A DNA stretch of 64,000 nucleotides, from NCBI GenBank assembly GCA_030849805.1, contig JASANZ010002183.1, forward strand, positions 1-64,000. The letters run 5' to 3'. Of this stretch, positions 1-8,755 are shown piece after piece. Position 1 is the stretch's first letter, and every line of letters starts with the position of its first letter. The stretch comes from Sergeia podlipaevii. Lineage: Eukaryota > Euglenozoa > Kinetoplastea > Trypanosomatida > Trypanosomatidae. The notes below the pieces were generated by a model. It ran no database searches. It was not told the origin of the DNA and saw only the letters and a program-made list of their open reading frames with translations. The position numbers and the translations under genes are program-made.

Positions 1-28
1 GGAGGGGAGGGGGGAGGAGGAGGGAGGA
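1..28 (-). promoter_or_regulatory. Pyrimidine tract 3' of the first gene
   Basis: The plus strand is almost pure G/A here, so the transcribed strand carries C/T only. It lies just downstream of the stop codon of the first gene. In kinetoplastids such a tract usually guides polyadenylation of the upstream gene and trans-splicing of the next one, which would lie outside this window. The function is inferred from position and composition. Confidence 0.35.
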
Positions 29-59
29 ACAATCACAGAAGCAACACACATACTCGCTG

Positions 60-1343
60 TTACTGAATGCCAGAAACACTGCTGTAGGCGTTTCCCTCGT
101 GTTGCTGCTCGTGAAGCCAGCTAGACACTGCACAATCGCGATGGCGCCTCTGCTGCTGCTGTTGCTTTATTGAACCCACTCTAGCCCCAGGTGGATGCTC
201 TATAGGAGCAAATTGATCGTCAATACGTGAACCGCTTGTGTTCTGTTGCCGAGTGCGTAGTGTGGAGCTGAGAAGTGGAGAGACGAGCGAGAGCTTCGTT
301 GTGCGAGGCTGATTGCGTCGCACCCCAGTGCCATCCTCGTCGTGGTCGCTGCCATCGGAGCCGGATGCATCATTCGCCTCGGCAAGAGTGCCGGAAATTG
401 CAATATTAGCAGAGCGCTGCGTCTCCACAATAAACACAGGTGGAGCTACGGGAATGGCGTCGCTGGCGTCCTCGTTAGCACCACGTCCACTCGGCACTTC
501 TGGTAATGACACGTCGTCGTTCATTCCACAGTGACAGTAGCAGCGGGTTTCCGTCACTACCCCAGCCAAATCCGTATCGGAGTCCGAGTCCTCAAAGCCG
601 TCACGTGCGCCGCCGTCATAAAGACCGTCGTCCTCCCTATCATCGCTTAGATCGCTTCCCTCAAACTTTTCAGGATGCCCCGTAAGCTCCCGAGAACTCA
701 TGTGAGCCCCTTGCATGCCTGCATCCTTTGGACGTATCGGCCGCTGGCAGTATGTGCACATGTGCACCTTCTGCTTCCCCCATGGCAGTCGCCAGTAGTT
801 CACGCCGCCTTGCTGCATCTCCGGCACGCCTGCGATGCTCCCATTCTTCGCGAGACCGGCAATGCTGTGGTTGCTGACGCGCGTGCCGCTGGCCGCTGCC
901 ATGCCGCCGCCTCCCCCTCCTCTGTGATGATAACTCGGGGCACTGGCGGCGGTAAAATGGGAAGGGCTGCTGACCTGGTGGCGATGATGGGAGGCCACAA
1001 AGCTGCCGTTCATACGTGGAGGAGAAAGCGGGGTGGCACCCGAGGCCCCGAAAGAGCTTGAGTCGTAGGAACAGCTTGCGTTGATCGCAAGGCCGCCTGG
1101 AGCAGCTGGAAAGCTAGCGTTGTTACGAAATGACCTTGGCACTGGGTCACTGCGGATGGTCTTGGAGAGGACATTGGCGGTGGAGGTGTCATCGTCGTCC
1201 TCATCGTCGTCGTGCGGGTACTTGGGGCTCTCCTTGGAGTGTCTGCCGGGCACAGGGATGCTGGTAGATCCACTGCTACTAAACGTCTTGGACTTGTTCT
1301 TTTTAAATGAGCTGCTGCCAAAGATTTTATCAATGAGCGACAT
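60..1343 (-). CDS. Low-complexity acidic protein with cysteine clusters, function unknown
   Basis: A 427-residue protein that I do not recognise. The start is the ATG at 1343 (MSLIDKIFGS). The frame stays open to 1436, but a T-run and AG acceptor at 1355-1375 lie between, so the shorter form is preferred. The N-terminal third is rich in Ser and Lys with a D/E run. Gly- and His-rich stretches follow. A short better-ordered segment holds VNYWRLPWGK and CTYC, and about 80 residues later a CYCHC cluster appears, which could complete a metal site. The C-terminus has a Gln run and Arg-rich residues. No signal peptide or membrane segment is seen. It may be largely disordered. That it is a gene rests on the long frame with non-repetitive conserved-looking core and the splice signals. 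Confidence 0.75.
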   Translation of the reverse strand: MSLIDKIFGSSSFKKNKSKTFSSSGSTSIPVPGRHSKESPKYPHDDDEDDDDTSTANVLSKTIRSDPVPRSFRNNASFPAAPGGLAINASCSYDSSSFGASGATPLSPPRMNGSFVASHHRHQVSSPSHFTAASAPSYHHRGGGGGGMAAASGTRVSNHSIAGLAKNGSIAGVPEMQQGGVNYWRLPWGKQKVHMCTYCQRPIRPKDAGMQGAHMSSRELTGHPEKFEGSDLSDDREDDGLYDGGARDGFEDSDSDTDLAGVVTETRCYCHCGMNDDVSLPEVPSGRGANEDASDAIPVAPPVFIVETQRSANIAISGTLAEANDASGSDGSDHDEDGTGVRRNQPRTTKLSLVSPLLSSTLRTRQQNTSGSRIDDQFAPIEHPPGARVGSIKQQQQQRRHRDCAVSSWLHEQQHEGNAYSSVSGIQ

Positions 1344-2222
1344 TTGGAACTGTCCTGCACTTTGGAAAAAAAAAACAATTGTAAAACGAGTAATCTTCTT
1401 TCCTTGTTTGTCTATCTTTGAAAAAGATTTAGTCAACTACTTCTAAATTCAGCGTTGTCACGCTTATCTCCTTATTTTCAAAAAAAAAAGCACACTATAG
1501 TCTTTCAGTTGGAAAAAAAGCAGTGTTCTTACTTACACTACGCCGTACTAGTACTAATCTTACGATTGCTCAATAATACACTTAGACACGTTTTCCCGCT
1601 TTTACATGTCAGTCAATGAACAACGACAAAAAAAGGAAGTGAGAAGTGAGATGAGGTATAGTGGATGCTTTTAAAGCGGATTCCCAAGCGTATATCTCAA
1701 GATAGGATCTTTTCCCATTTTCGCGCCTCATATCTACGCCGTGATGGCTGCATCACGATAGCGCGCTCATGGAGAAAAAAAAAAGATAGATACACAAGAG
1801 AAACAGAATTTCTATCATCGTAAATAACTAACAAACAGGGATTCAAAAAAAAGAAAAACGTAATTCACCATGTCACTCGCCCCCTTCTATAGATGTGTTA
1901 GAAAACAAACAAGCAAAGAAAATCAATTCAAACAACAAAAAAGACTCGTTCTCTCTTTTCTCTCTCTCTCTCTGATATGTAACAACAACAAAAAAACAAT
2001 GGTTTTTGAGTGCGTTCAGTGTGCGCAAGGCAAACCTCTACAGAGAAACACATACAAACACTTAACCGGCAAAAAAAAAGACATGTCGAAACTGCGTACC
2101 ACATGATATATCTATGTCAACAACCTTTTCTTTCCACACTGTACGAAAGAAAAACAAAACACAACAACAACAAAAAGAAAAAGAAAAAAAAAACGCGTTG
2201 CTATCACTGCTCTATTCAGATG
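1344..2222. other. Spacer between unknown gene and centrin
   Basis: No gene is seen. It holds the centrin 3' UTR and the 5' signals of the next gene. A T10 run on the coding strand at 1366-1375 is followed by TGCAG near 1355, a candidate splice acceptor 12 nt before the ATG. A CT-rich stretch (plus strand) lies at 1949-1973 and an A-rich block at 2161-2193. A 7-bp hairpin with a 4-nt loop sits at 1740-1757. Confidence 0.5.
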
Positions 2223-2786
2223 CTAATAGTCATCCTCTTCGAGCATGATGGCCAAGAACTCCTCTAGGTTAATCTCACCATCTTGGTCTACATCAAACTC
2301 ATCTATCATCGCCTGGAGCTCATCATCGCTCATGTTCTCGCCCAACTCACGCGCGACGCGACGCAGCGAGCGCAGAGAAATTTTGCCAGTGTTATTCTCA
2401 TCAAATAGCTGAAACGCCTTGATCATCTCTTGACGGGGGTCACGCTGCGCAAACTTCTCCGTCATGATGTCTGTAAACCCAGGAAGATCCATGAGGGCCT
2501 GATTGTTCTGATCGCGGGCAGCGCAGTCTTGCATCAGCTGCTGGATCTCTTCGCGCTTGGCGTCGAAGCCAAGCGCGCGCATGCTCACCTTCATTTCATG
2601 TGCGTCAATCAGCCCGTTCTTATCAGAGTCAAAGAGCTCAAAGGCCTCGCGGATTTCCTGACGCTGCTCCTCGGTCAACTGGAAGCGACGGCGTACGGGG
2701 GGAACTCCACTCGCGATGGCGCCGCTGCGGGCGGGAACTGAAACGCGTCCGGCGGTGTTGTTCATTGCTCTGCTGCCAGACTGCAT
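2223..2786 (-). CDS. Centrin (caltractin)
   Basis: A 187-residue EF-hand protein of the centrin family, which organises basal bodies, the bilobe and flagellum-associated structures in kinetoplastids. A ~33-residue Ser/Arg-rich extension precedes the classic centrin opening ([17 protein letters not shown]). EF-hand 1 (53-64, [12 protein letters not shown]) and EF-hand 4 (165-176, [12 protein letters not shown]) have complete Ca2+ ligands. EF-hand 2 (around 92) has lost its ligands and EF-hand 3 (129-140, [12 protein letters not shown]) lacks the position-12 Glu, so two Ca2+ sites are likely. The protein ends in acidic residues plus Tyr. Kinetoplastids carry several centrin paralogues; I cannot say which this is. 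The long N-terminal tail sets it apart from the ~150-residue short centrins. Confidence 0.93.
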   Translation of the reverse strand: MQSGSRAMNNTAGRVSVPARSGAIASGVPPVRRRFQLTEEQRQEIREAFELFDSDKNGLIDAHEMKVSMRALGFDAKREEIQQLMQDCAARDQNNQALMDLPGFTDIMTEKFAQRDPRQEMIKAFQLFDENNTGKISLRSLRRVARELGENMSDDELQAMIDEFDVDQDGEINLEEFLAIMLEEDDY

Positions 2787-3233
2787 AGGTTTCCTTGTTC
2801 TATATCTCCCTCACTGAGTGCTTTGTTTAAATAGTAATAAAAATAGTGATAATGGCGTATATATATGAGAGTGTATGTATGTATGTATGAGTTTCTATTC
2901 AAGACGCTCGCTAGATTTTCTTTCTACGTAGGTACTACAAAAGGAAAAAAAAAAGAAAAAAAAGGGTGAAAAACAGCAGGTGAAGCAATTATATATAACG
3001 AGATGCAAAAAGAGGCATTCCCAATCGTCTCCAAGCAATAGATATGCATAGTACAAAAGCAAACAGCACAAAAATGTGAACAATGAACTTTGACTGCTCT
3101 TTGCACAAGTATATCTCTCTACTGATAGCTATTTTATGATACCTAACACCTAAGTAGCAGTTGAGAAAGAAAGAATCATTCATTTGAATCATGCGTTTCT
3201 GTTCTGTACTTTGTTTTGACTTTTTTTTTTTTT
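2787..3233. other. Spacer, centrin 5' side
   Basis: No gene is seen. It is AT-rich with A-runs around 2945-2970 and a T-run at 3223-3234. Reading frames here are short and dominated by Phe, Leu and Tyr, as expected from T-rich spacer. Confidence 0.45.
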
Positions 3234-4238
3234 TCAAAACCACCGCCCCACACGGCGTTCGTCAACTGTGAACGGCTCAACTGTGATTGCATACCTACAT
3301 GTATTGTCAGCGTCATCCGCTAGTTCTGACAGCGTCGCCTTAGACAGATCTGCCTTCTGGAAAAGTGTAACAAGGAAATCAAAATAGTTATCCTCACTGT
3401 TAAGTGTGACAGTGAGTGGGGTACCCTTTTCATCAATGTAATCGTACACTTTCAATTGGCCACTATAAGGCTTGAGACCCAAGCGCAGATACAAGTCATA
3501 AAGCGTGACGCCATCGTGAAAGGGCAGCACCACTTCTTGTCGCACCGCCGTGTCATTCCGCACGATCCAGATACGTCTCATTTGATGAAGAAGTTTGAAG
3601 ATGGTCGCCATGGCGTCCTCCGATATCCCAGCGTAGTCCAGTACGCGGCCCGACAGCTGATCCATGTTTGCTTCATCTAAGTACGCTGTTGACCAACACT
3701 CGGGATTCATTGCAATGAGGGCGGCGTCATCGAGAAGATACTCCTTCTTAAGGACCTCACCAATATCCATCGGCACGTGCACGACCTCGAGCACCTCATC
3801 CAGTAGTCTGGTAGACCCTAGTTTGATGCGGGCCCTCGGGGCAAAGGAGGCTGGTCGACGATGGATCTCCTTCCACTTTTCATAATACGCACGGCTAAAG
3901 AGCAGCATCAGTTGGTGCTCTTCATCGGTTAGAATGCCAGGATCTAGATAGTCGGGATCCATGTTGTGATAAATCACCTGATCTGCAAGCGCAAAGTACG
4001 GGCACTTCTGCACCTTTTCCCTCACAGTCGGTACATCCCATAAGCTTTGAAACTTTTCACTGATGAGCCCAGAGCCACCCTGTTTAGGCGGTTGGTAGCT
4101 TTGTGAATCTACGCGGCCAACGTATATGTTACCGTAGAAGGGCAAGCCACCAGTGGTGCCCATGGGTGTCTGATTGGGTTGCGTGAAAGCCCGCTCACCT
4201 TCCATCGCCAATAAAATACGCGTTCGCTTGAGAAACAT
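3234..4238 (-). CDS. Conserved-looking hypothetical protein
   Basis: A 334-residue soluble protein that I do not recognise. It starts at the ATG at 4238, 11 nt after a candidate splice acceptor; an internal ATG at 4205 is the alternative. The composition is balanced, with no repeats, signal peptide or membrane segment. Residues ~55-130 are rich in aromatic and acidic residues (QSLWDVPTVREK, DPDYLDPGILTDEEHQLMLL). The rest appears mixed alpha/beta, including a segment with ubiquitin-like spacing near 240-290 (GVTLYDLYLRLGLKPYSGQL), which is only a weak impression. It is flanked by centrin and an aminotransferase-like gene, which says nothing firm about its role. Confidence 0.8.
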   Translation of the reverse strand: MFLKRTRILLAMEGERAFTQPNQTPMGTTGGLPFYGNIYVGRVDSQSYQPPKQGGSGLISEKFQSLWDVPTVREKVQKCPYFALADQVIYHNMDPDYLDPGILTDEEHQLMLLFSRAYYEKWKEIHRRPASFAPRARIKLGSTRLLDEVLEVVHVPMDIGEVLKKEYLLDDAALIAMNPECWSTAYLDEANMDQLSGRVLDYAGISEDAMATIFKLLHQMRRIWIVRNDTAVRQEVVLPFHDGVTLYDLYLRLGLKPYSGQLKVYDYIDEKGTPLTVTLNSEDNYFDFLVTLFQKADLSKATLSELADDADNTCRYAITVEPFTVDERRVGRWF

Positions 4239-5264
4239 TTACTACTCTCTGCAACGCACACTTTACTTTCAATGAACTTAAAAAAAAAATAAAAAAAAAT
4301 GTATGCTGTTTATCCCCCTTGTCTTTTTTTTTTTTTGCGAGCAAGGGGGCTGTTGCGCGGTAGGTATATATAAAGGAGCGCTAGAAAGCGTATAAGAAAG
4401 TCACGAAGTTGTGTTAATACTGAAGGTATCCTTCTTGTCCTTCTTCTTTTCCTCCTTCCTTCCTTCCTTCCTGTTGTCTAAAAAATAGTGGGAGAAGATA
4501 TGTATATGAGAAAAACACTTGCTATAAATGCAACTGTATATGATAAAAAAGGTGTACACACAAAAAAAAGTACTCGAGTACGAGCCGATCGCTTGTAAAT
4601 ACAGCACACGCACACTTGCGTCCTGTATATTTCCTTTAAAAAAAAAATGAAAGGGGACTAGTAACGAGTTTTTTTTTTAAAAAAAAGGAGCAGAAACGGA
4701 TGATAGCGAAACAACAACAACAACAAAAACTAATTTAAGTGGTTTCACTGAGAAAGTCAATGTCAGCATGAGCGCCACTCATACCGCGCTTAGCAAAAAA
4801 AAAAAAAAGAATAAGCGCAAATTAGCGGTAATGCTTCCCTGTTTGCAGTCATATGAAAGATGAAAGATGATATCCACGTACAGCATATGTCAATCATCAC
4901 TAAAGCAGATCTTGCGGTATGCATTATACCACGTGATCAAAGGTGTTGCCAACCAACAATAGTCATTAAATATATATATATGTATGTATGTGTATATATA
5001 GAACAAGAAAAGAAAGGGAGTACGCTTGAAAAATTTTAAAAGAGCAAGAAAGAAGCAAATTTCTTTTTTTAAAGTGAAAAAAAATAAACGGAAGAATAAA
5101 TCAAGAACACATTCCACCTCTATCAAAATAGCCACTTACCATTGATTTGCTATACGCATACAAAACCAACGTAATCCCCTGCAACAAAAAAAAAACATGA
5201 AACAAGCATATACTTACAACATTAATAAAATATATGTTGCGAAGAATCACTATTTTTTTTCACC
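4239..5264. other. Spacer with low-complexity sequence
   Basis: No gene is seen. Near its left end are the splice signals for the gene ending at 3234. The remainder has CTTC repeats at 4449-4472, A/T runs near 4640-4686 and 4797-4808, and a short AT-rich repeat at 4970-5000. Long frames on the minus strand here are Phe/Lys-rich spacer translations. Confidence 0.45.
4249..4299 (-). promoter_or_regulatory. Candidate trans-splice signal
   Basis: On the coding strand two T-runs (within 4279-4299) are followed by several AG dinucleotides, the last a GCAG ending at 4249. This lies 11 nt before the ATG at 4238. It matches the kinetoplastid pattern of pyrimidine tract then first suitable AG. The exact acceptor is inferred. 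Confidence 0.4.
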
Positions 5265-6461
5265 TTATAACATGGCTTCCCGAGCGTACTGTTCCATCAG
5301 CATCGTCACCGCCTCGCTCTGTACCTCAAACCGCAGTGCAGCTCCCTTCTTCTCTGGCATATGCACCACGTTCTTCAGCTTCGACACATCTACGCCACTC
5401 GCTGCTGCTACAACATCAAATTGATCACGAGTAGTGCAGCAGCTGCGGCCTCCTTTTTCGACTTCACCTTCACCGTAAAGAAGTACGCTCCGCACGGGCA
5501 ACACACCCGGACTCGTTCCCAGCATTACCATAGACTGCGCTTCACACAACTCTTTAAGTGTAAGCTTCTGGTGGATCACCTCGCTAGCACCACAGCGGCC
5601 ACGCGCGCGAGTTACGGCCTTCAGTGTCACACCCATCAGAATATCCTCCTCTTCTGAGCAGAGCACCCGGCCGTCGGGCATCAGTAACAAGTAATTTGAG
5701 CGCGAACCCTCGGGAATAATGAATCCGCTATCCTTACCATGTACCAGCAACACCTCAAACACACCCAATGCAGTTTGCATTTCCTTCGCACGAGTGCGAA
5801 GCTCTGCCTGAACAACCTTGGCGCTTGGGTTCTCTCTTTCAGCGTTCAGAAGCAACGCCACGTCTGTCCCAGTGCGATACCACGACGAAGGTGGAAAGAA
5901 GGACTTCACCAGAAAGACCACAAATGAGAGACCGCGCTCCGGGGTTGTTGGGGTTTGTCCTATGATGGTGCTGGTGGAGGTGCTCGGCACATGACATTGC
6001 CCCGAGTCCGGCAGCCATGCTATAAATTTGACATTATTGTCTTCGTCTGTACAACTCTCCCTTTCGCGCGGTGTGGTGACGGGGATATCAAGATACACGG
6101 AAGGATCATGGATGTACTCCTGCACCGCCGCCTTGACGCAAGACATGGCGGCACTCGATAAGCAATGCAATCCGTTGGCAGTCGCAACGCTGTTGTAGCT
6201 CCCCTCAATGCGCTCAAAGTGAGCGGAAGAGAACATGATGGCGGAGTCATGGACACGCATGACGTCGTACACAAGTTTCCACGATTTGGTTTTCATATCA
6301 ACGGGAGTGCTTGGTAAATTCAATAACGAGAGCGGCACAAGTACCCTGTCAAAGTTGACGAGCGAGCATACATACACAGCAGCACAAGCTGCCTCACTCT
6401 CAATAATATGTTGTACAGCCACCGGCACAGCCGCAGCCGCCGCGTACGGTGACAGTTTCAT
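5265..6461 (-). CDS. Class-IV aminotransferase-like (PLP fold type IV) protein
   Basis: A 398-residue protein with the layout of fold-type-IV PLP enzymes such as branched-chain aminotransferase, D-amino-acid aminotransferase and aminodeoxychorismate lyase. Visible signatures are the N-terminal YDVMRVHDSAIMF...HFERIEGS segment (64-88), a lysine at 215 at the position of the Schiff-base lysine, the hallmark EGSRSN (251-256) followed by the beta strand and DILMGVTL (273-280), and TSPGVLPV (316-323) matching the substrate/phosphate loop. These support PLP binding and transaminase-type chemistry. The substrate cannot be read from the sequence. There is an inserted Ser/Thr/Pro-rich stretch near 155-175 and a ~50-residue C-terminal extension. 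No targeting peptide is clear, so a cytosolic location is likely. The start ATG at 6461 is the first in frame. Confidence 0.8.
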   Translation of the reverse strand: MKLSPYAAAAAVPVAVQHIIESEAACAAVYVCSLVNFDRVLVPLSLLNLPSTPVDMKTKSWKLVYDVMRVHDSAIMFSSAHFERIEGSYNSVATANGLHCLSSAAMSCVKAAVQEYIHDPSVYLDIPVTTPRERESCTDEDNNVKFIAWLPDSGQCHVPSTSTSTIIGQTPTTPERGLSFVVFLVKSFFPPSSWYRTGTDVALLLNAERENPSAKVVQAELRTRAKEMQTALGVFEVLLVHGKDSGFIIPEGSRSNYLLLMPDGRVLCSEEEDILMGVTLKAVTRARGRCGASEVIHQKLTLKELCEAQSMVMLGTSPGVLPVRSVLLYGEGEVEKGGRSCCTTRDQFDVVAAASGVDVSKLKNVVHMPEKKGAALRFEVQSEAVTMLMEQYAREAML

Positions 6462-7102
6462 AACACCTTTTTTTTTTTACGCTCGTTTGTCTATGAAGCC
6501 TATATATATAATTGCTTATTTGAAGGAGAAACAAACAATAACGAAAAAAAACACGCAAAAATAATAATATCTGAAAAAAAAAGAAAATGTTTCCTTATCA
6601 AGAACAAAGTAATGTGGTGATATGGTTGTTATTTTGCGCTTCTGTGTGTCACAGAACAAAAAGAAACGTTTTAAAAATAAAAATAAGAGCAAAGTAGCAA
6701 ACAATTGGCGGTTCACCCAAATAAGGGTCTCAACTGTAATGTGTATATATGTTACAAAGCGACAGTTGTACCTCTGTTCAACTTTTGTTAAACGCGCCAA
6801 GTAGTGTTGAAGGAAAAAGGAAAACAAAAGAGGCAGAAAAATAGTCGATAAGTAATTAAGTGCAAGAGAGCACAGGCGCTCACATGATGAATCATCGCAA
6901 AAGAAAAAAAAAACCCACAAGAATGCGCAGAAAACAGATATTTTTCTTTTAAAAAAATGTAATGACAATACACATTTTCTTTTTATAAAAAGTGTCAAGA
7001 AGAAAGCCGAATACAATGCAAAAGAAAAATGAATAATAACCCATAGGCACATGATCAGATAGTTGAAGAGGTACTTCTTTTATGGGAAGTCATCCGATGT
7101 TG
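6462..7102. other. Spacer between aminotransferase-like gene and ALG2
   Basis: No gene is supported. A 178-codon minus-strand frame at 6516-7052 exists but is dominated by Phe, Leu, Tyr and Lys from T-rich sequence and matches no family. A-runs on the plus strand occur at 6545-6585 and 6900-6915. Confidence 0.45.
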
Positions 7103-8755
7103 TCAATCCGTCTTGTTCGTTGCATCAAGAGCAATCAGCTCGTCCGCAAGTGCCTCTTGCTCAGCTGTTACCATCTTTTGGATGCGAGCCACAAGCTGAT
7201 CGCTAAATTGGTCAAGCGTGAAGCATGCACGCGCTCGTCGCTTCCCGCATTCTCCAATCCAGTGTAAGTACTCGGGATCGCTACCAAATTTAATCATGGC
7301 ATCCGCAAAGGCCTCAGGGGTTGCTTCGCATAGCACCCCTCCCGCTGCGTTCTTCTCCTCTTTATCACCGACGCTCTCGCAGGGTCCTCCGTGCGCAACC
7401 GCTATAACAGGAAGCCCATGCCACATCGCTTCCACTGGGACAATGCCAAAGTGCTCGTTACTGGGGGTGTAAAGCAGCGCGCATGCATGACGAAGCAGTG
7501 CGGTCTTCTCAACGTCTCTGATGTTTTGCAGAAAACGGATGCATGTTTCAGGGAGGCGATAGTAATCAAAGGCAAGCGTACGAAGCTCTTTCATGCACTG
7601 CTCGTTCTCGGGGAGCCGGGGATCGTAACCGCCAGCAATAACTAGCAAAGGTGGCTTCGTCCACTTGGCCACCACATCGGCGCCTGTCGCTTTCTCTGCT
7701 TCATTCTCGAAGGGATCCTCCTTCTTTATATTGTCATTGCTTTCCTGCGCAGTGGTCGAAGAGTTGAAAGGAGGCAGTAGTCTTGCAAAGGCGTGAATGG
7801 CAAGCGCCACATCCTTCTTGCGTTCATATCGATTGATACTGACGAAAGCAGTATGGGTTCTTAATGTGGTCACTAGCTCTGTCAGTTTCTCTGCCTCCTC
7901 ACCCCCTTCCGATGAATCTTCTTCGACTTCCTTACCGTACTTGTCTGCATCCTCAGTGAAAGAAACAGGAGGGTACAGCACATCCTCGTCCGCATTTATG
8001 CTACCCATCAAATTAGGAAATGTGCGCAGTGTCACGCCGCACGTAAACCGCGAGTTACACACAATACTCGTCGCAAACGTCATTGCCCACTCTTCCAGTT
8101 GATCAAACACGCTGCGGTAGCTCCGGTGCGCCGCCCCAGTCACCGCATTACCACTCTTAAATGAGCCGTCCTCAGTGCGATTGGGATCGCACTTTTGATC
8201 TGGAAAGTGGCAGTAGAAGAGACGTGGAGTGCGAGGCGCAAAGGTGTGGAGTACTATCATCGCTGCCGCTACCTGATCCACCACAAAACAGTCCGCGTCA
8301 AAATCTGTCCAGCACGCCTGGAAAGCAGCAAGAGCCATGCGTACAGTGGCACACAACACGCTGCAGCGACCAAAGATGGAACGAGGAAACCAACCGCCGC
8401 AGACGGTGACATGCAGTGAGCCATCAGTGGTCTCTTTAAAAGCGCGCCTTTTGTCGTGGTGATTGGTGATAACATGCACGGTCACTGGTACTCGAGACTG
8501 ATGTGCCTTGAGACCCATCGCAGCATCCACCACTAGCCGCTCCGCACCCCCAATGCCAAGATCAGGGTGAAGAAACACTACCTTGAGAGGCTGCAATGGG
8601 GCGTCCGTGTTATCCCCCTCGCACCGCCGGGCTTTGGCAGCCTCAGCACGGGCAATATATACCTGCGACATGCGCAGCCTCAACTGCATTGCTATAAAGC
8701 AGATCAAGCTTGCAAAGGCAAAGCCATAGAGTAAAGCAATGTACATGAGCTTCAT
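7103..8755 (-). CDS. ALG2: Alpha-1,3/1,6-mannosyltransferase ALG2
   Basis: A 550-residue GT4-family glycosyltransferase that adds the second and third mannose to the dolichol-linked N-glycan precursor on the cytosolic face of the ER, using GDP-mannose. An N-terminal membrane anchor spans residues 4-24. The GT-B N-domain holds the family signature LHPDLGIGGAERLVVDAA (62-79), then VVDQVAAAM (158-166) and FYCHFPDQ (180-187). The C-domain holds SINRYERKKDVALAI (306-320) and the EX7E motif EHFGIVPVE (434-442). All of these match ALG2. Two acidic insertions (about 268-295 and 335-365) make it longer than yeast or human ALG2. The start at 8755 places the anchor at the extreme N-terminus, as expected. 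Kinetoplastids use ER N-glycosylation, so the gene fits the organism. Confidence 0.95.
   Translation of the reverse strand: MKLMYIALLYGFAFASLICFIAMQLRLRMSQVYIARAEAAKARRCEGDNTDAPLQPLKVVFLHPDLGIGGAERLVVDAAMGLKAHQSRVPVTVHVITNHHDKRRAFKETTDGSLHVTVCGGWFPRSIFGRCSVLCATVRMALAAFQACWTDFDADCFVVDQVAAAMIVLHTFAPRTPRLFYCHFPDQKCDPNRTEDGSFKSGNAVTGAAHRSYRSVFDQLEEWAMTFATSIVCNSRFTCGVTLRTFPNLMGSINADEDVLYPPVSFTEDADKYGKEVEEDSSEGGEEAEKLTELVTTLRTHTAFVSINRYERKKDVALAIHAFARLLPPFNSSTTAQESNDNIKKEDPFENEAEKATGADVVAKWTKPPLLVIAGGYDPRLPENEQCMKELRTLAFDYYRLPETCIRFLQNIRDVEKTALLRHACALLYTPSNEHFGIVPVEAMWHGLPVIAVAHGGPCESVGDKEEKNAAGGVLCEATPEAFADAMIKFGSDPEYLHWIGECGKRRARACFTLDQFSDQLVARIQKMVTAEQEALADELIALDATNKTD

Noticed and set aside
6516..7052. 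178-codon minus-strand frame between the aminotransferase-like gene and ALG2
   Set aside because: Phe/Leu/Lys-dominated translation of T-rich spacer with no recognisable motif or splice signal.
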